Positions 53,040 to 62,002 of a stretch of 64,000 nucleotides of DNA are shown piece by piece. The notes beneath the pieces were generated by a model. That model worked only from the letters and a program-made list of their open reading frames with translations. It was not told where the DNA came from and did not search any database. Each line of letters begins with the position of its first letter. Position 1 is the stretch's first letter. Location of the stretch: NCBI RefSeq assembly GCF_022701295.1, contig NZ_CP033204.1, forward strand, positions 4,058,501-4,122,500. Reading direction: 5' to 3'. Made by a program: the position numbers and the translations under genes. Source of the stretch: Sphingopyxis sp. YF1. GTDB lineage: Bacteria; Pseudomonadota; Alphaproteobacteria; Sphingomonadales; Sphingomonadaceae.

Positions 53040-53117
53040 TCACGCCTGCGCCAGCACGACCTCAGCTTTACACAGCTTGCCGATAATCTCTTCCGGGCGA
53101 TGCTTCTTGCTCGGCAT
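53040..53117 (-). mobile_element. IS3-family OrfA remnant
   Basis: An ATG with an intact AAGGAG upstream opens a 25-codon frame: MPSKKHRPEEIIGKLCKAEV, then VLAQA and a stop. This is the start of OrfA in the IS407-like group. Only the first part survives, so it cannot be mobile. It lies between class B sites 4 and 5 and belongs to the same IS family as the OrfB piece at 35.5 kb. Confidence 0.75.
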
Positions 53118-53193
53118 TCCATATCTCCTTCGTCGTCCAAAATATCATCAATTTTGGATCACTCAGAAGGGGGCAGATCAGAAAGAACATCTC

Positions 53194-53209
53194 AATACAT
53201 ATATGTATC
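53194..53209. promoter_or_regulatory. class B palindromic operator, site 5
   Basis: AATACATATATGTATC, about 113 bases before the TonB receptor start. Confidence 0.65.
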
Positions 53210-53240
53210 GCCTCTTGCCTTATTGGGCGCAATAAGGCAC

Positions 53241-53256
53241 GATGCATTAGTGTATC
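53241..53256. promoter_or_regulatory. class B palindromic operator, site 6
   Basis: GATGCATTAGTGTATC, a more degenerate copy 32 bases after site 5 and 66 bases before the TonB receptor start; paired sites may bind two dimers. Confidence 0.5.
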
Positions 53257-53322
53257 GAGTAGGTTCACGGAGAAAGATGCGTTTGAGCGGGAGCAACCGT
53301 GCCAGTCCAATGGGAGGCGTTA

Positions 53323-55473
53323 ATGAAGGGGATTTTTTTGCGTAAAGGCAGCCTGCTCGCGGGCGTTGCCCTCATGTCTAGCGTGATCTTTGCCGCGCCA
53401 GCGAGCGCTCAGCAAGCTGACACTCAGCCACAGGGGGATGCTGATAGCGACGGCTCGGTCATTATTGTTACGGCTACATTACGCGCCGAGCGGCTCGAAG
53501 ATGTGCCTATCGCAGTGAGCGCGATCGGCGAAGATGAAATCGCCAATCGCGGCGCTTCGGCGCTTGGCGATCTGCAGGCAGCCGTGCCTGCGCTCCGCCT
53601 AGTCGACATTGGTCCAGGATCCCAACGCATCCAACTTCGTGGTGTTTCGCAGTTTCAGGGTTTGCCTACCGTCGGCAATTATGTCGATGAATTCTCCATC
53701 AACAATATCGGCGCCTCGGGCGTACCGGAAATCCAGCTGTTTGACATGCAGCGAGTTGAGGTGCTGCGCGGCCCCCAGCCCGTGCTCTACGGCGAAGGAT
53801 CGATGGGCGGCACGATCCGTTACATTTCCCGCGACCCCAGCCTCAATGAAATCGAGATCGACGGATTGGGCGAAGTATCCTTCATCAAGGGTGGAGAAAC
53901 GGGTTTTAGGGCTCAGGCGGGCGTTTCGATCCCCATCGCTCCCGGCGTGGCCGGGATTCGCCTCGCAGGAATGTATAACGATGCGGGAGGCTGGACCGAC
54001 GGGCCTCCGGGTAAAGATATCAACGGCATCGATACTCGCGCCCTGCAAGTAAAACTGGTCCTCGAGCCCAGCACCGGGTTCAAAGCATCGCTCCTCGGCA
54101 TTTATTCGGAGCGGTCGCAGGCTTTCAAGAGTTATTCTTTTGACGGCGAAAACACCACTCAGCGATTTGACTCGCTCGCGAAGCAGAAATTCTCTCTGGG
54201 CAACCTCGTCCTGGAATATGATGCGGGATCCTTCACGCTATTGAGTTCAACGGGCTATCTGGACAGCGATGGACGCTCAATCGACGATTCGGGGCCGTTC
54301 TTTAATGAACTTTTTGGAGCGCCTTTGCTCGTTAACGCCTTGAGCGACTCGATAGGCAACACGGCGAAATTCTCACAGGAGCTCCGGCTAACCTCGAATG
54401 GGAACGGCCCTCTCAGCTATTTGTTCGGCGCCGTCTATACAGACACCGATGTGAATGGGATTATCATCGGAACCGGCGAGTCTGCTGTTCCCGGATTGCC
54501 AGCCGAAGCGTTGGGCGTAGTTTTCAATGTCGACCAATCGGCAGAGTCCAAGACTTGGGCTCTATACGGAAATCTGGGCTACAAGCTCACTGATTGGCTG
54601 ACATTCGAAGCCGGCGGGCGATACTTCCGCGACAAGCGATCGTTGACAAGCGACTTCCAAATCACGGGATTTCCCGCGAGTTCGGTATTCCAGGACAGCG
54701 CAAGCTTCGATACGTTTAACCCACGCGTCAGCCTTACTGCCGATACCGGCTCGGGGATTTTCTTTATTTCGGCGGCAAAGGGTTTCCGCAGCGGCGGGTT
54801 CAACGGTTCCGGTGCTCCGCTGGAACTGGCCAGCTTTGATCCTGAAGATCTTTGGACCTACGAAGCCGGCACGAAGCTGAGCCTGATCGATGACACCCTG
54901 TTCGTCGAGGCTTCGGTTTACTACAACGATTATAAGAATGTTCAGACGAACGACATCAATCCCAATAATCCCGGTCAGGCAATCGCCGTGAATTCAGGCG
55001 AGGCGAGTGGTCTCGGATTTGATTTCGGTTTCAGGGCCAAGCCTTCGCGTGATTTTTCAGTGATGGGTTCCTTCGGCTATAACAATATGCGGTTCGATAC
55101 TGACACTGTCAGCAATATCAAAGGCGATCCGCTTGACTTGGTGCCAGATGTTAATGTCTCCCTTGCAGTCGACTGGACTCCACAGCTTAACGACGGCGTA
55201 GAACTGATCTCGCATTTTGATATTAATTTTACCGATGAAGCAAAGATCACGCTGCGGTCTTTAACATTTCCGACAGCGATCGAAGAAAGCCAGTCGCGGG
55301 TAGCAGTGAATGGCAAGATCGGCGCGCTCATCGACGACCGGTTCGAGGTTTATGGATTTGTGCGCAACCTATTCGACGAACGTAGAATCGTGCTTCCCTC
55401 TTTTGGGGCGTTTTTCGAGCCTATCTTCACTCACCCCCGTACGTTCGGGATCGGGCTGCGCGTTCGCGGTTGA
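53323..55473 (+). CDS. TonB-dependent outer-membrane receptor of the middle module
   Basis: 716 residues from the ATG at 53323 (GGGAGG 7 bases upstream). Signal peptide MKGIFLRKGSLLAGVALMSS ending ASA-Q. TonB box region SVIIVTATLRAERLEDVPIA and plug VEVLRGPQPVLYGEGSMGGT. It differs clearly from the two receptors in the mlr arm (for example EGSMGGTIRYISRDPS instead of AIGGAISIVTRNPS), so a different ligand is expected. It ends in GLRVRG without the usual terminal aromatic. Two class B sites precede it and a strong terminator follows. Confidence 0.92.
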   Translation: MKGIFLRKGSLLAGVALMSSVIFAAPASAQQADTQPQGDADSDGSVIIVTATLRAERLEDVPIAVSAIGEDEIANRGASALGDLQAAVPALRLVDIGPGSQRIQLRGVSQFQGLPTVGNYVDEFSINNIGASGVPEIQLFDMQRVEVLRGPQPVLYGEGSMGGTIRYISRDPSLNEIEIDGLGEVSFIKGGETGFRAQAGVSIPIAPGVAGIRLAGMYNDAGGWTDGPPGKDINGIDTRALQVKLVLEPSTGFKASLLGIYSERSQAFKSYSFDGENTTQRFDSLAKQKFSLGNLVLEYDAGSFTLLSSTGYLDSDGRSIDDSGPFFNELFGAPLLVNALSDSIGNTAKFSQELRLTSNGNGPLSYLFGAVYTDTDVNGIIIGTGESAVPGLPAEALGVVFNVDQSAESKTWALYGNLGYKLTDWLTFEAGGRYFRDKRSLTSDFQITGFPASSVFQDSASFDTFNPRVSLTADTGSGIFFISAAKGFRSGGFNGSGAPLELASFDPEDLWTYEAGTKLSLIDDTLFVEASVYYNDYKNVQTNDINPNNPGQAIAVNSGEASGLGFDFGFRAKPSRDFSVMGSFGYNNMRFDTDTVSNIKGDPLDLVPDVNVSLAVDWTPQLNDGVELISHFDINFTDEAKITLRSLTFPTAIEESQSRVAVNGKIGALIDDRFEVYGFVRNLFDERRIVLPSFGAFFEPIFTHPRTFGIGLRVRG

Positions 55474-55495
55474 TTATTGCAACTGATACGTCGAA

Positions 55496-55530
55496 AAGGC
55501 GGCATCCCGTACGGGTGCCGCCTTCTTTAT
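55496..55530 (+). terminator. rho-independent terminator after TonB receptor gene
   Basis: Stem AAGGCGGCA / TGCCGCCTT with an inner CCCG/CGGG hairpin, followed by CTTTATTT; 22 bases after the receptor stop codon. Confidence 0.85.
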
Positions 55531-55545
55531 TTGCGACGAGTTGCT

Positions 55546-55653
55546 TCAATCCGCCGACAACTCGAAACGCCGGATCAGCGTCTCTTCCTCGGGTGCGCGC
55601 CATTGGAATTCGCGATAAGACTGCCCGATCGGGACGACATTCGCGCGCAAGAG
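55546..55653 (-). pseudogene. C-terminal remnant of an M3-family peptidase
   Basis: Reads LLRANVVPIGQSYREFQW, then RAPEEETLIRRFELSAD and a stop. It aligns with the end of the intact peptidase at 47377-49503 (LARANCVPVEQAYREFHG, then RAPDEAALIRRFALDGE). It shares one uninterrupted 142-codon frame with the recombinase fragment upstream, but no start codon or intact domain is present. Confidence 0.75.
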
Positions 55654-55716
55654 GATATGACTCGATGGCGTGGACAGCCCCTGCACAAGCGTAGCTGTGT
55701 CATACTGCGGCGGTTG

Positions 55717-55974
55717 CGGGCCTTCGCCAACGTCCTGCGTCGCCGAGATCAGTTTGACGCCGGCCTTTTCGAGCTTCCTGCGGTATCCCTCGCATTCATA
55801 CTCATCGCGGAAGCATCTACAGAAATTGTGGACGAATACGGCGTCATAGTGTTTCGGCTGCGCGCAGGCGTCGGCGATCGTCCGCTGGAGTGCCGGACGG
55901 CGGTCCGTTAAGCCGGACGTGCCCGCCTCGACATAGGTTTCGACGATTGTTCCGCTAGGATTGCCTGCAAACAG
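55717..55974 (-). pseudogene. N-terminal fragment of a serine site-specific recombinase (resolvase/invertase)
   Basis: Reads GTIVETYVEAGTSGLTDRRP, ALQRTIADAC, FVHNFCRCFRDEYECEGYRR and KLEKAGVKLISATQDVGEGP, the core of the resolvase domain. The catalytic serine region upstream is missing (a stop codon precedes it) and the C-terminal DNA-binding part is replaced by the M3 peptidase tail. The usual SRFFRD arginine is kept as CRCFRD. The remaining 55975-56077 holds no gene. Confidence 0.75.
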
Positions 55975-56077
55975 CTAAGAGGAGGCTTGGCGACCTTTGC
56001 GATCGCTCAGCCCTAATCCACCACGTGACTGCAGCTGAAAAGTCCGCGAGGAACGCGATTGATTCCGTCAAAGATCG

Positions 56078-58102
56078 TCAGACTGCATTCATCGTAAGCA
56101 GATCGTATGCCGCCACCAACTCATTGTCTTGGTTGGTTACGGCTACCGACCAGCGGACCTCTCCCATCTTCGGACTCCGCAAGGACTTGGCCTTCGCTGT
56201 GAGGGCAACCTTGATGCTCTCTCCCGGTTTGACGGGCTTAATGAAGCGAAGATTTTCAAGTCCGAAATTAGCGAGGACCGGGCCCGGCGCCGGGTCGACA
56301 AACAAGCCTGCAGCGAACGACAGGATCAGGTAGCCGTGGGCCACCCGTCCACCGAAAATCGGGCTTGCAGCTGCCGCTACCTCATCCATGTGGGCATAGA
56401 AGGTGTCGCCAGTGAAGTGCGCGAAATGCTCGACGTCATCAAGGGTGATCGTCCGCGATTCTGTCTTCAGGGTGTATCCGAGTTCGAGCTCCCCGAAGCG
56501 TTTCCTGAAGGGATGTGCAATTGCTTCAGTTTGCGGAGCGCCAGGCAGCCATTGCCGCACCACAGTGCTTAGACTGCGCGGGCTTCCCTGTAAGGCGCTG
56601 CGCTGCATGTAATGCTTGACGGCGCGCATTCCCCCCATTTCCTCGCCGCCGCCAGCTCGTCCAGGGCCGCCATGGATCAGCATGGGCAGCGGCGACCCGT
56701 GCCCGGTCGACTCCTTCGCGCAATCTCGATCAATGAAAGCGAGCCGGCCGTGAAAGGACCCGGAGCCCAATACAAACGCGCGAACCACGTCTGGCGAATG
56801 GGAGAAAACCGAAAGAGCTAGCGATCCGTTACCGCGATTGGCGAGGGCAAGAGCGTCCCCTGGGTCATCGTACGGCATCAGGGTGCAGACAGGGCCAAAG
56901 ATCTCCAGATCGTGCACAACTTTCGCAGTCCAGGGATCGTCATTCCGGAACAGAAGAGGGGATTGATAGGCACCTCGCACCGCATCGCCGAGGGTTTCGA
57001 CGGTGTCAATCGAACCGAATATCAGTTTGCACTCTGTGGCGAGTTCGCGGGCCTTGGCGCGCACGTCTTCCCGTTGGGATATCCCGACGAGCGCTCCCAT
57101 TGTCACGGTATCATTTGCAGGATCGCCAATGACAACCTTGCTGAGACGATCCTCGATCTCCTGCTGGGTGCGATCAAGCAGTCCACGAGGCACGAACGCT
57201 CGACGGATCGCTGTACACTTTTGTCCTGCCTTGACCGTCATCTCTCGAACGATTTCCTTGACGAAAAGCCCGAATTCGGGGCTGTCCGCATCTGCGTCGG
57301 GTCCCAGGATGGAGGCGTTGATCGAATCGCGCTCCGCTATGAAGCGCACCGCTTCTCTGGCTATCACTGGGTGGGTTTGCAGTTTCACGGCGGTGGCGGC
57401 CGAACCCGTGAAGGAGACCACATCCTGGCAGCCAAGGTGGTCGAATGTGTCGCCCACCGGGCCGACGATCAACTGTAGTCCGCCTCTTGGTAGTACACCT
57501 GTTTCGACCATGATCCGGACGGCGTGTTCGGCGACCTGGGCAGTCGCGGTGGCTGGCTTGACTATAACCGGGATCCCGGCAAGCAACGCTGGTCCCAATT
57601 TTTCAAGCATGCCCCAGACGGGGAAATTGAAGGCATTAATGTGCAGCGCTGCACCGTGGAGGGTGGTGTAGACATGCTGACCGACGAAAGTGCCTTCCTT
57701 GCCAATCTGCTCCAGTTCTCCGTCAACAATGAGAACGTCATCCGGCAGCTCGCGTCGGCCTTTTGCGGACATGGAAAAGAGCGTTCCAGCTCCACCCTCA
57801 ATGTCGATCCAGCTGTCGCCTCGCGTTGCACCAGTTGTTACAGAAAGTGCGTAAAGCTCTTCCTTTCGCTCGATAATTGCCTGCGCCAGTGCTTTCAGGA
57901 TGTTCGCGCGCTGGTGAAAGGTCATCGCCCTGAGCGCGGGGCCACCCACGGAGCGAGCGTGCTCAAGCATGGCCGCGAAATCGAGGCCCCCACTACTAGC
58001 AAGGGCCACCACTTCGCCGTTGATGGCCGAGACGACCGGTTGTTCCGCGCCGACACCGCTCACCCAAGCGTCTACGCTGTAGTTCTGCAGCCTGATGGTC
58101 AT
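56078..58102 (-). CDS. paaZ: PaaZ, oxepin-CoA hydrolase / 3-oxo-5,6-didehydrosuberyl-CoA semialdehyde dehydrogenase
   Basis: 674 residues from the ATG at 58102. N-terminal aldehyde dehydrogenase: [36 protein letters not shown], and the active-site cysteine in [21 protein letters not shown]-terminal MaoC hydratase domain: [20 protein letters not shown] and [20 protein letters not shown], with the Asp and His of the hydratase. The fused enzyme opens the oxepin ring made from phenylacetyl-CoA and oxidises the resulting aldehyde. It lies 31 bases after paaG in a paaGZ operon. Confidence 0.94.
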   Translation of the reverse strand: MTIRLQNYSVDAWVSGVGAEQPVVSAINGEVVALASSGGLDFAAMLEHARSVGGPALRAMTFHQRANILKALAQAIIERKEELYALSVTTGATRGDSWIDIEGGAGTLFSMSAKGRRELPDDVLIVDGELEQIGKEGTFVGQHVYTTLHGAALHINAFNFPVWGMLEKLGPALLAGIPVIVKPATATAQVAEHAVRIMVETGVLPRGGLQLIVGPVGDTFDHLGCQDVVSFTGSAATAVKLQTHPVIAREAVRFIAERDSINASILGPDADADSPEFGLFVKEIVREMTVKAGQKCTAIRRAFVPRGLLDRTQQEIEDRLSKVVIGDPANDTVTMGALVGISQREDVRAKARELATECKLIFGSIDTVETLGDAVRGAYQSPLLFRNDDPWTAKVVHDLEIFGPVCTLMPYDDPGDALALANRGNGSLALSVFSHSPDVVRAFVLGSGSFHGRLAFIDRDCAKESTGHGSPLPMLIHGGPGRAGGGEEMGGMRAVKHYMQRSALQGSPRSLSTVVRQWLPGAPQTEAIAHPFRKRFGELELGYTLKTESRTITLDDVEHFAHFTGDTFYAHMDEVAAAASPIFGGRVAHGYLILSFAAGLFVDPAPGPVLANFGLENLRFIKPVKPGESIKVALTAKAKSLRSPKMGEVRWSVAVTNQDNELVAAYDLLTMNAV

Positions 58103-58133
58103 ATTGATTATCCGTTTGCAAGTGATGGGCGGA

Positions 58134-58925
58134 TCATTGTCCGGTGAATTTGGGCGCGCGTTTTTCCATGAAAGCGGCAACCCCCTCCGGATAGTCGTGG
58201 CTACGGCCCAACTCGCGCATGAGATCGCGCTCCAAGGCGAGGGCATCGTCGAGTGTGCGGTCGTAGGTGCTTCGCAAAGCCATCTTGGTCTCAACCAGGC
58301 CACGGGTCGGACCAGCGGCAAGGCGTTTGGCCAGCTTGATGGCTTCACTCTCCAGAACGTCATCGTCGACGCACTTCCAGATCATTCCCCACGCCTCGGC
58401 CTGCTCGGCCGAAAGCGGTTCACCAGTGAGCGCGAGGCCAAGGGCGCGGGCTTGACCCGCAAGTCGCGGAAGGACCCAGGTCCCCCCCGAGTCCGGGATC
58501 AGACCAATATTGGCAAATGACTGAATGAATTTTGCGCTGCGTCCGGCCAAAACGATATCACAGGCAAACGCGATATTTGCTCCTGCACCGGCAGCCACCC
58601 CATTGACCGCACAGACGACCGGTCTCGCCATCTCAGCGAGTCGCTTCACCAAGGGCGAATAATAGGTATCGACAGCGTGCCCAAGGTCGATCGCGTCGCT
58701 GCCGGGCGCGACGGAACTATCCGAGAGATCCTGACCTGCGCAGAATCCTCGGCCCGCGCCTGTCAAAAGGACGGCACGGACTTCATCGGACCGCTCGATA
58801 TTGCTCAGCGCATCTGCCAGCTCTTCATGCATCTGGACGGTGAAGCTGTTGAGGCGCTCCGGACGGTTGAGCGTGATCTTGGTCACGCCCTCTTCGAAGT
58901 CGACCACGATGGTCTCATAACTCAT
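58134..58925 (-). CDS. paaG: PaaG, 1,2-epoxyphenylacetyl-CoA isomerase
   Basis: 263 residues from the ATG at 58925 (GGGAGGTG upstream). LLTGAGRGFCAGQDLSDSSV is the PaaG-type oxyanion loop, and the conserved aspartate that replaces the hydratase glutamate sits in IGLIPDSGGTWVLPRLAG. It converts the ring epoxide of phenylacetyl-CoA to the oxepin. Class A site 9 lies 32 bases upstream. The hydratase-like protein at 16141-16911 is related in active-site layout. Confidence 0.92.
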   Translation of the reverse strand: MSYETIVVDFEEGVTKITLNRPERLNSFTVQMHEELADALSNIERSDEVRAVLLTGAGRGFCAGQDLSDSSVAPGSDAIDLGHAVDTYYSPLVKRLAEMARPVVCAVNGVAAGAGANIAFACDIVLAGRSAKFIQSFANIGLIPDSGGTWVLPRLAGQARALGLALTGEPLSAEQAEAWGMIWKCVDDDVLESEAIKLAKRLAAGPTRGLVETKMALRSTYDRTLDDALALERDLMRELGRSHDYPEGVAAFMEKRAPKFTGQ

Positions 58926-58957
58926 AGCACCTCCCATCATAGCTCGACTCGTTATGA

Positions 58958-58979
58958 ATTAACTGCCCGGACGGACAAT
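58958..58979. promoter_or_regulatory. class A palindromic operator, site 9 (paaGZ)
   Basis: Contains TTAACTGCCCGGACGGACAA, 32 bases before paaG. It lies in the paaG-paaA divergent region (58926-59472), which holds no other gene. Confidence 0.6.
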
Positions 58980-59274
58980 GAATGGCAAGCGGAATTAGCG
59001 GCGAGAGCTTTACGCGCGATTGCAAGCGTAGCGTTCTCGCGTTTCGTTCCGGGCCGGCTTGCCAGCTAAAGACCGGACCTGGGTTGGATCTGCTGACCCG
59101 GAGATTCATTACGTTATAGTTCGCACTCGGCCGCGTGGAGCTGTAGGCGTTGCCAGGCTAGGCGCGCTCTGTGCGCAGAACGAGCCTTTCAACAGGCAGG
59201 CTCCTCGAATTGCACTGTCGGAGTGCGATGCACTCGCTGATGACCTCGTTTCCCAGCCACGACAGCATAAATTA

Positions 59275-59296
59275 ATTGACCATTCGGTCGATCAAA
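59275..59296. promoter_or_regulatory. class A palindromic operator, site 8 (paaABCDE)
   Basis: Contains TTGACCATTCGGTCGATCAA, 176 bases before the paaA ATG, which suggests a long leader or a promoter well upstream of paaA. Confidence 0.65.
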
Positions 59297-59472
59297 TCTA
59301 TTTCAAGTTGCCAACAGAGTCCAAGTGCAACCCTCAATGGCTTGGTGTCTGCGTGCAATCCGCGAGCTGGCTATGGCTCATGTCGACAAGGCTGAGGCAG
59401 GCTGGTCTGAGGATGATGTCAACCTGCTGATCGACCCGACCCTGGTTGATCGGAACCGGAGCGAAAGAGACC

Positions 59473-60459
59473 ATGTACACGACGGAACTGGGCAAACCCG
59501 CCGCAGAACATCCCGCACTGGTCGAAGATCCTGATCTCCTGGCTGCGTTCGAGGCAAGGGTCGCGGCGGATGACTTCATCGAGCCCAATGATTGGATGCC
59601 CGACGGCTACCGGCGCACACTTGTGCGCCAGATTTCGCAGCACGCTCACAGCGAGATCGTGGGCATGCTTCCTGAGGGAAATTGGGTAACTAGAGCGCCC
59701 AGCCTCAAGCGCAAAGCGATCCTTCTGGCCAAAATCCAGGATGAAGGTGGTCACGGGCTCTACTTGTATTGCGCGGCAGAAACGCTCGGAACAAGCAGGC
59801 AAGAGATGATCGAGGCGCTCCATGCAGGCCGCGCCAAGTATTCAACGATCTTCAACTATCCGACTTTGAACTGGGCGGACATTGGAGCGATAGGATGGCT
59901 CGTCGATGGCGCGGCGATCATGAACCAGGTGCCGCTGCAGCGTGCATCATACGGTCCGTATGCGAGAGCCATGGTTCGCATATGCAAGGAAGAGAGCTTC
60001 CATCAGCGACAGGGCTACGATCTCTTGCTCTCGATGGTCAATGGGACCACCGAACAGCGCAACATGGCGCAAGACGCACTTGACCGCTGGTGGTGGCCAG
60101 CGCTCATGATGTTCGGCCCGCCTGACGAGAATTCGCCCAACAGTGCGCAATCGATGCGCTGGCGGATCAAGCGCGAGACAAACGATCAACTGCGTCAGAA
60201 ATTCGTGGACGCGACCGTACCGCAAGCTGAACTGCTCGGCCTGACTATTCCGGATCCGGTCCTCAAATGGAACGAGGAACGGGGCCATTATGATTTCGGC
60301 CCGATCGAGTGGGAAGAGTTTTATGCGGTTGTGCGCGGCGAGGGGGCTGTCGCGAAGGAGCGTATGGGTGCGCGGCGAAAGGCCTGGGATGAGGGCGCAT
60401 GGGTGCGCGAGGCTGCCGATGCATTTGCGGCGAAGCGATCTGCCCGCGCAGCCGCATGA
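59473..60459 (+). CDS. paaA: PaaA, catalytic subunit of phenylacetyl-CoA 1,2-epoxidase
   Basis: 328 residues from the ATG at 59473 (GGAGCGAAAGAGA upstream; a TTG 27 bases earlier is less likely). Di-iron ligands of the ferritin-like fold can be seen in [40 protein letters not shown] and [18 protein letters not shown]. It inserts one oxygen atom into the ring of phenylacetyl-CoA. First gene of paaABCDE. Confidence 0.96.
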   Translation: MYTTELGKPAAEHPALVEDPDLLAAFEARVAADDFIEPNDWMPDGYRRTLVRQISQHAHSEIVGMLPEGNWVTRAPSLKRKAILLAKIQDEGGHGLYLYCAAETLGTSRQEMIEALHAGRAKYSTIFNYPTLNWADIGAIGWLVDGAAIMNQVPLQRASYGPYARAMVRICKEESFHQRQGYDLLLSMVNGTTEQRNMAQDALDRWWWPALMMFGPPDENSPNSAQSMRWRIKRETNDQLRQKFVDATVPQAELLGLTIPDPVLKWNEERGHYDFGPIEWEEFYAVVRGEGAVAKERMGARRKAWDEGAWVREAADAFAAKRSARAAA

Positions 60460-60477
60460 TCTGAGAGTGAGGTTAAA

Positions 60478-60759
60478 ATGAAGGACTGGCCGCTTTGGGA
60501 AGTATTTGTCCGGGCTCGCGGCGGATTAGAGCATCGACACGCAGGCTCGGTGCATGCACCTGACGCTGAAATGGCGCTGCGTCATGCCCGCGACACATAT
60601 ACTCGTCGCCTAGAAGGAGTCAGCGTTTGGGTCGCCCGATCAGCCGATATAGTCGCTTCCGACGGGGCCAAGAGTGAGCAGCTGTTCGACCCCGCAGCAA
60701 ACAAAATCTACCGCCACCCATCCTTCTATGTGCTTCCTGAATCCGTGAACCACATGTGA
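60478..60759 (+). CDS. paaB: PaaB, bridging subunit of phenylacetyl-CoA epoxidase
   Basis: 93 residues: WPLWEVFVRARGGLEHRHAG and SVHAPDAEMALRHARDTYTR are the family signature. It joins two PaaAC dimers in the complex. The next gene begins 8 bases after its stop. Confidence 0.95.
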   Translation: MKDWPLWEVFVRARGGLEHRHAGSVHAPDAEMALRHARDTYTRRLEGVSVWVARSADIVASDGAKSEQLFDPAANKIYRHPSFYVLPESVNHM

Positions 60760-60767
60760 GGACTGTG

Positions 60768-61520
60768 ATGGACAATTCCCTATTTTGCTCGCTTGTCCAG
60801 CTCGGCGATGACTGCCTGGTTCTGGGTCAGCGATTGTGCGAGTGGTGCGGGCGTGCCCCGACAATCGAAGTTGATCTCAGTCTGTCGAATTTGGCACTCG
60901 ACATGATTGGTCAAGCGACACTCTTGCTTGACTATGCTGGTGAAGTTGAAGGCAGTGGCCGGAATGCAGACCGCCTAGCGTTTCACCGCGATGCAGAGCA
61001 ATTTCGCAATGCCTTACTCGTGGAGCAACCCAACGGAGACTTCGCGCGAACGATCGTGCGTCATTTCCTCTACGCGACCTATGCCGAAGCCCTGTTCGAA
61101 CAGCTCTCCCATTCGCGTGACGATCGACTCGCCGAGATAGCTGCAAAGACGGTTAAAGAGCTGCGCTACCACGCCGAATACTCCGCAGATTGGATCGTTC
61201 GGCTTGGGGACGGGACTGCAGACAGTCGAAGTCGGATACTGGATGGTTTGGAGTGGCACTGGCGTTTCATCGACGATCTGTTCCACGATGATGAATCCTG
61301 GATCGATTGTGCCGAAAGGGGCATAGTTCCGCTGAGGCAGGCCTTGCGAACCGATTTCGAGCAAGCCGTTGGAGCCGTGCTTGCGAAGGCAGGACTGGTT
61401 ATGCCGGAGAAGGTCCGGGGTGTTGAAGGTGGTCGGGGCGGACGCCACAGCGAGCACCTCTCAATGATGTTGGCGATCATGCAGGTCCTGCCTCGTGCTC
61501 ACCCAGCAGCGACTTGGTGA
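60768..61520 (+). CDS. paaC: PaaC, structural subunit of phenylacetyl-CoA epoxidase
   Basis: 250 residues from the ATG at 60768 (GAGG upstream). Ferritin-like helices LSLSNLALDMIGQATLLLDY and KTVKELRYHAEYSADWIVRL, ending GRGGRHSEHLSMMLAIMQVL. It lacks a functional di-iron site in the family and forms the heterodimer with PaaA. Confidence 0.95.
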   Translation: MDNSLFCSLVQLGDDCLVLGQRLCEWCGRAPTIEVDLSLSNLALDMIGQATLLLDYAGEVEGSGRNADRLAFHRDAEQFRNALLVEQPNGDFARTIVRHFLYATYAEALFEQLSHSRDDRLAEIAAKTVKELRYHAEYSADWIVRLGDGTADSRSRILDGLEWHWRFIDDLFHDDESWIDCAERGIVPLRQALRTDFEQAVGAVLAKAGLVMPEKVRGVEGGRGGRHSEHLSMMLAIMQVLPRAHPAATW

Positions 61521-61525
61521 GGCCA

Positions 61526-61993
61526 GTGAACGCGGCGAATGAAGTCGGTGCTCAGATTGCCAAGGCGCTTTCGCAGGTGCCAGATCCGGAGATTCCGGCA
61601 GTTTCAATCGTTGAGCTCGGAATAGTTCGAGAAATTGGTTTGAAGGATGGCCTATCGTGGGTCAGCATTACGCCAACCTATACGGGATGCCCGGCAACGG
61701 ACGTGATCAGGCAAAATGTCCGAGTGGCACTCGACCAAGCCGGTCTTGAGGCTGTCGAGATCCGGACCGTCCTTACTCCGCCTTGGTCAACCGAAATGAT
61801 TACGCTCGAAGGGCGGGAGAAACTGCTTCGCTACGGCATTGCGCCCCCCGAGCCAGCGTCGGGACAAGCGGCATGTCCACGGTGTGGTTCACGTAACACC
61901 ATGGAGATTTCCCGCTTCGGATCAACACCGTGCAAAGCCCTGTGGCAATGCATAGAGTGCCGTGAGCCGTTCGATCGTTTTAAATGCCATTAG
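61526..61993 (+). CDS. paaD: PaaD, iron-sulfur maturation factor for the epoxidase
   Basis: 155 residues from a GTG at 61526 (TGAGG just upstream, inside the paaC end). DUF59/MIP18 domain: VPDPEIPAVSIVELGIVREI and TPTYTGCPATDVIRQNVRVA; C-terminal zinc-ribbon-like cysteines in AACPRCGSRNT and QCIECREPFDRFKCH. Needed for making active epoxidase. Confidence 0.94.
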   Translation: MNAANEVGAQIAKALSQVPDPEIPAVSIVELGIVREIGLKDGLSWVSITPTYTGCPATDVIRQNVRVALDQAGLEAVEIRTVLTPPWSTEMITLEGREKLLRYGIAPPEPASGQAACPRCGSRNTMEISRFGSTPCKALWQCIECREPFDRFKCH

Positions 61994-62002
61994 GAATTAG
62001 CT

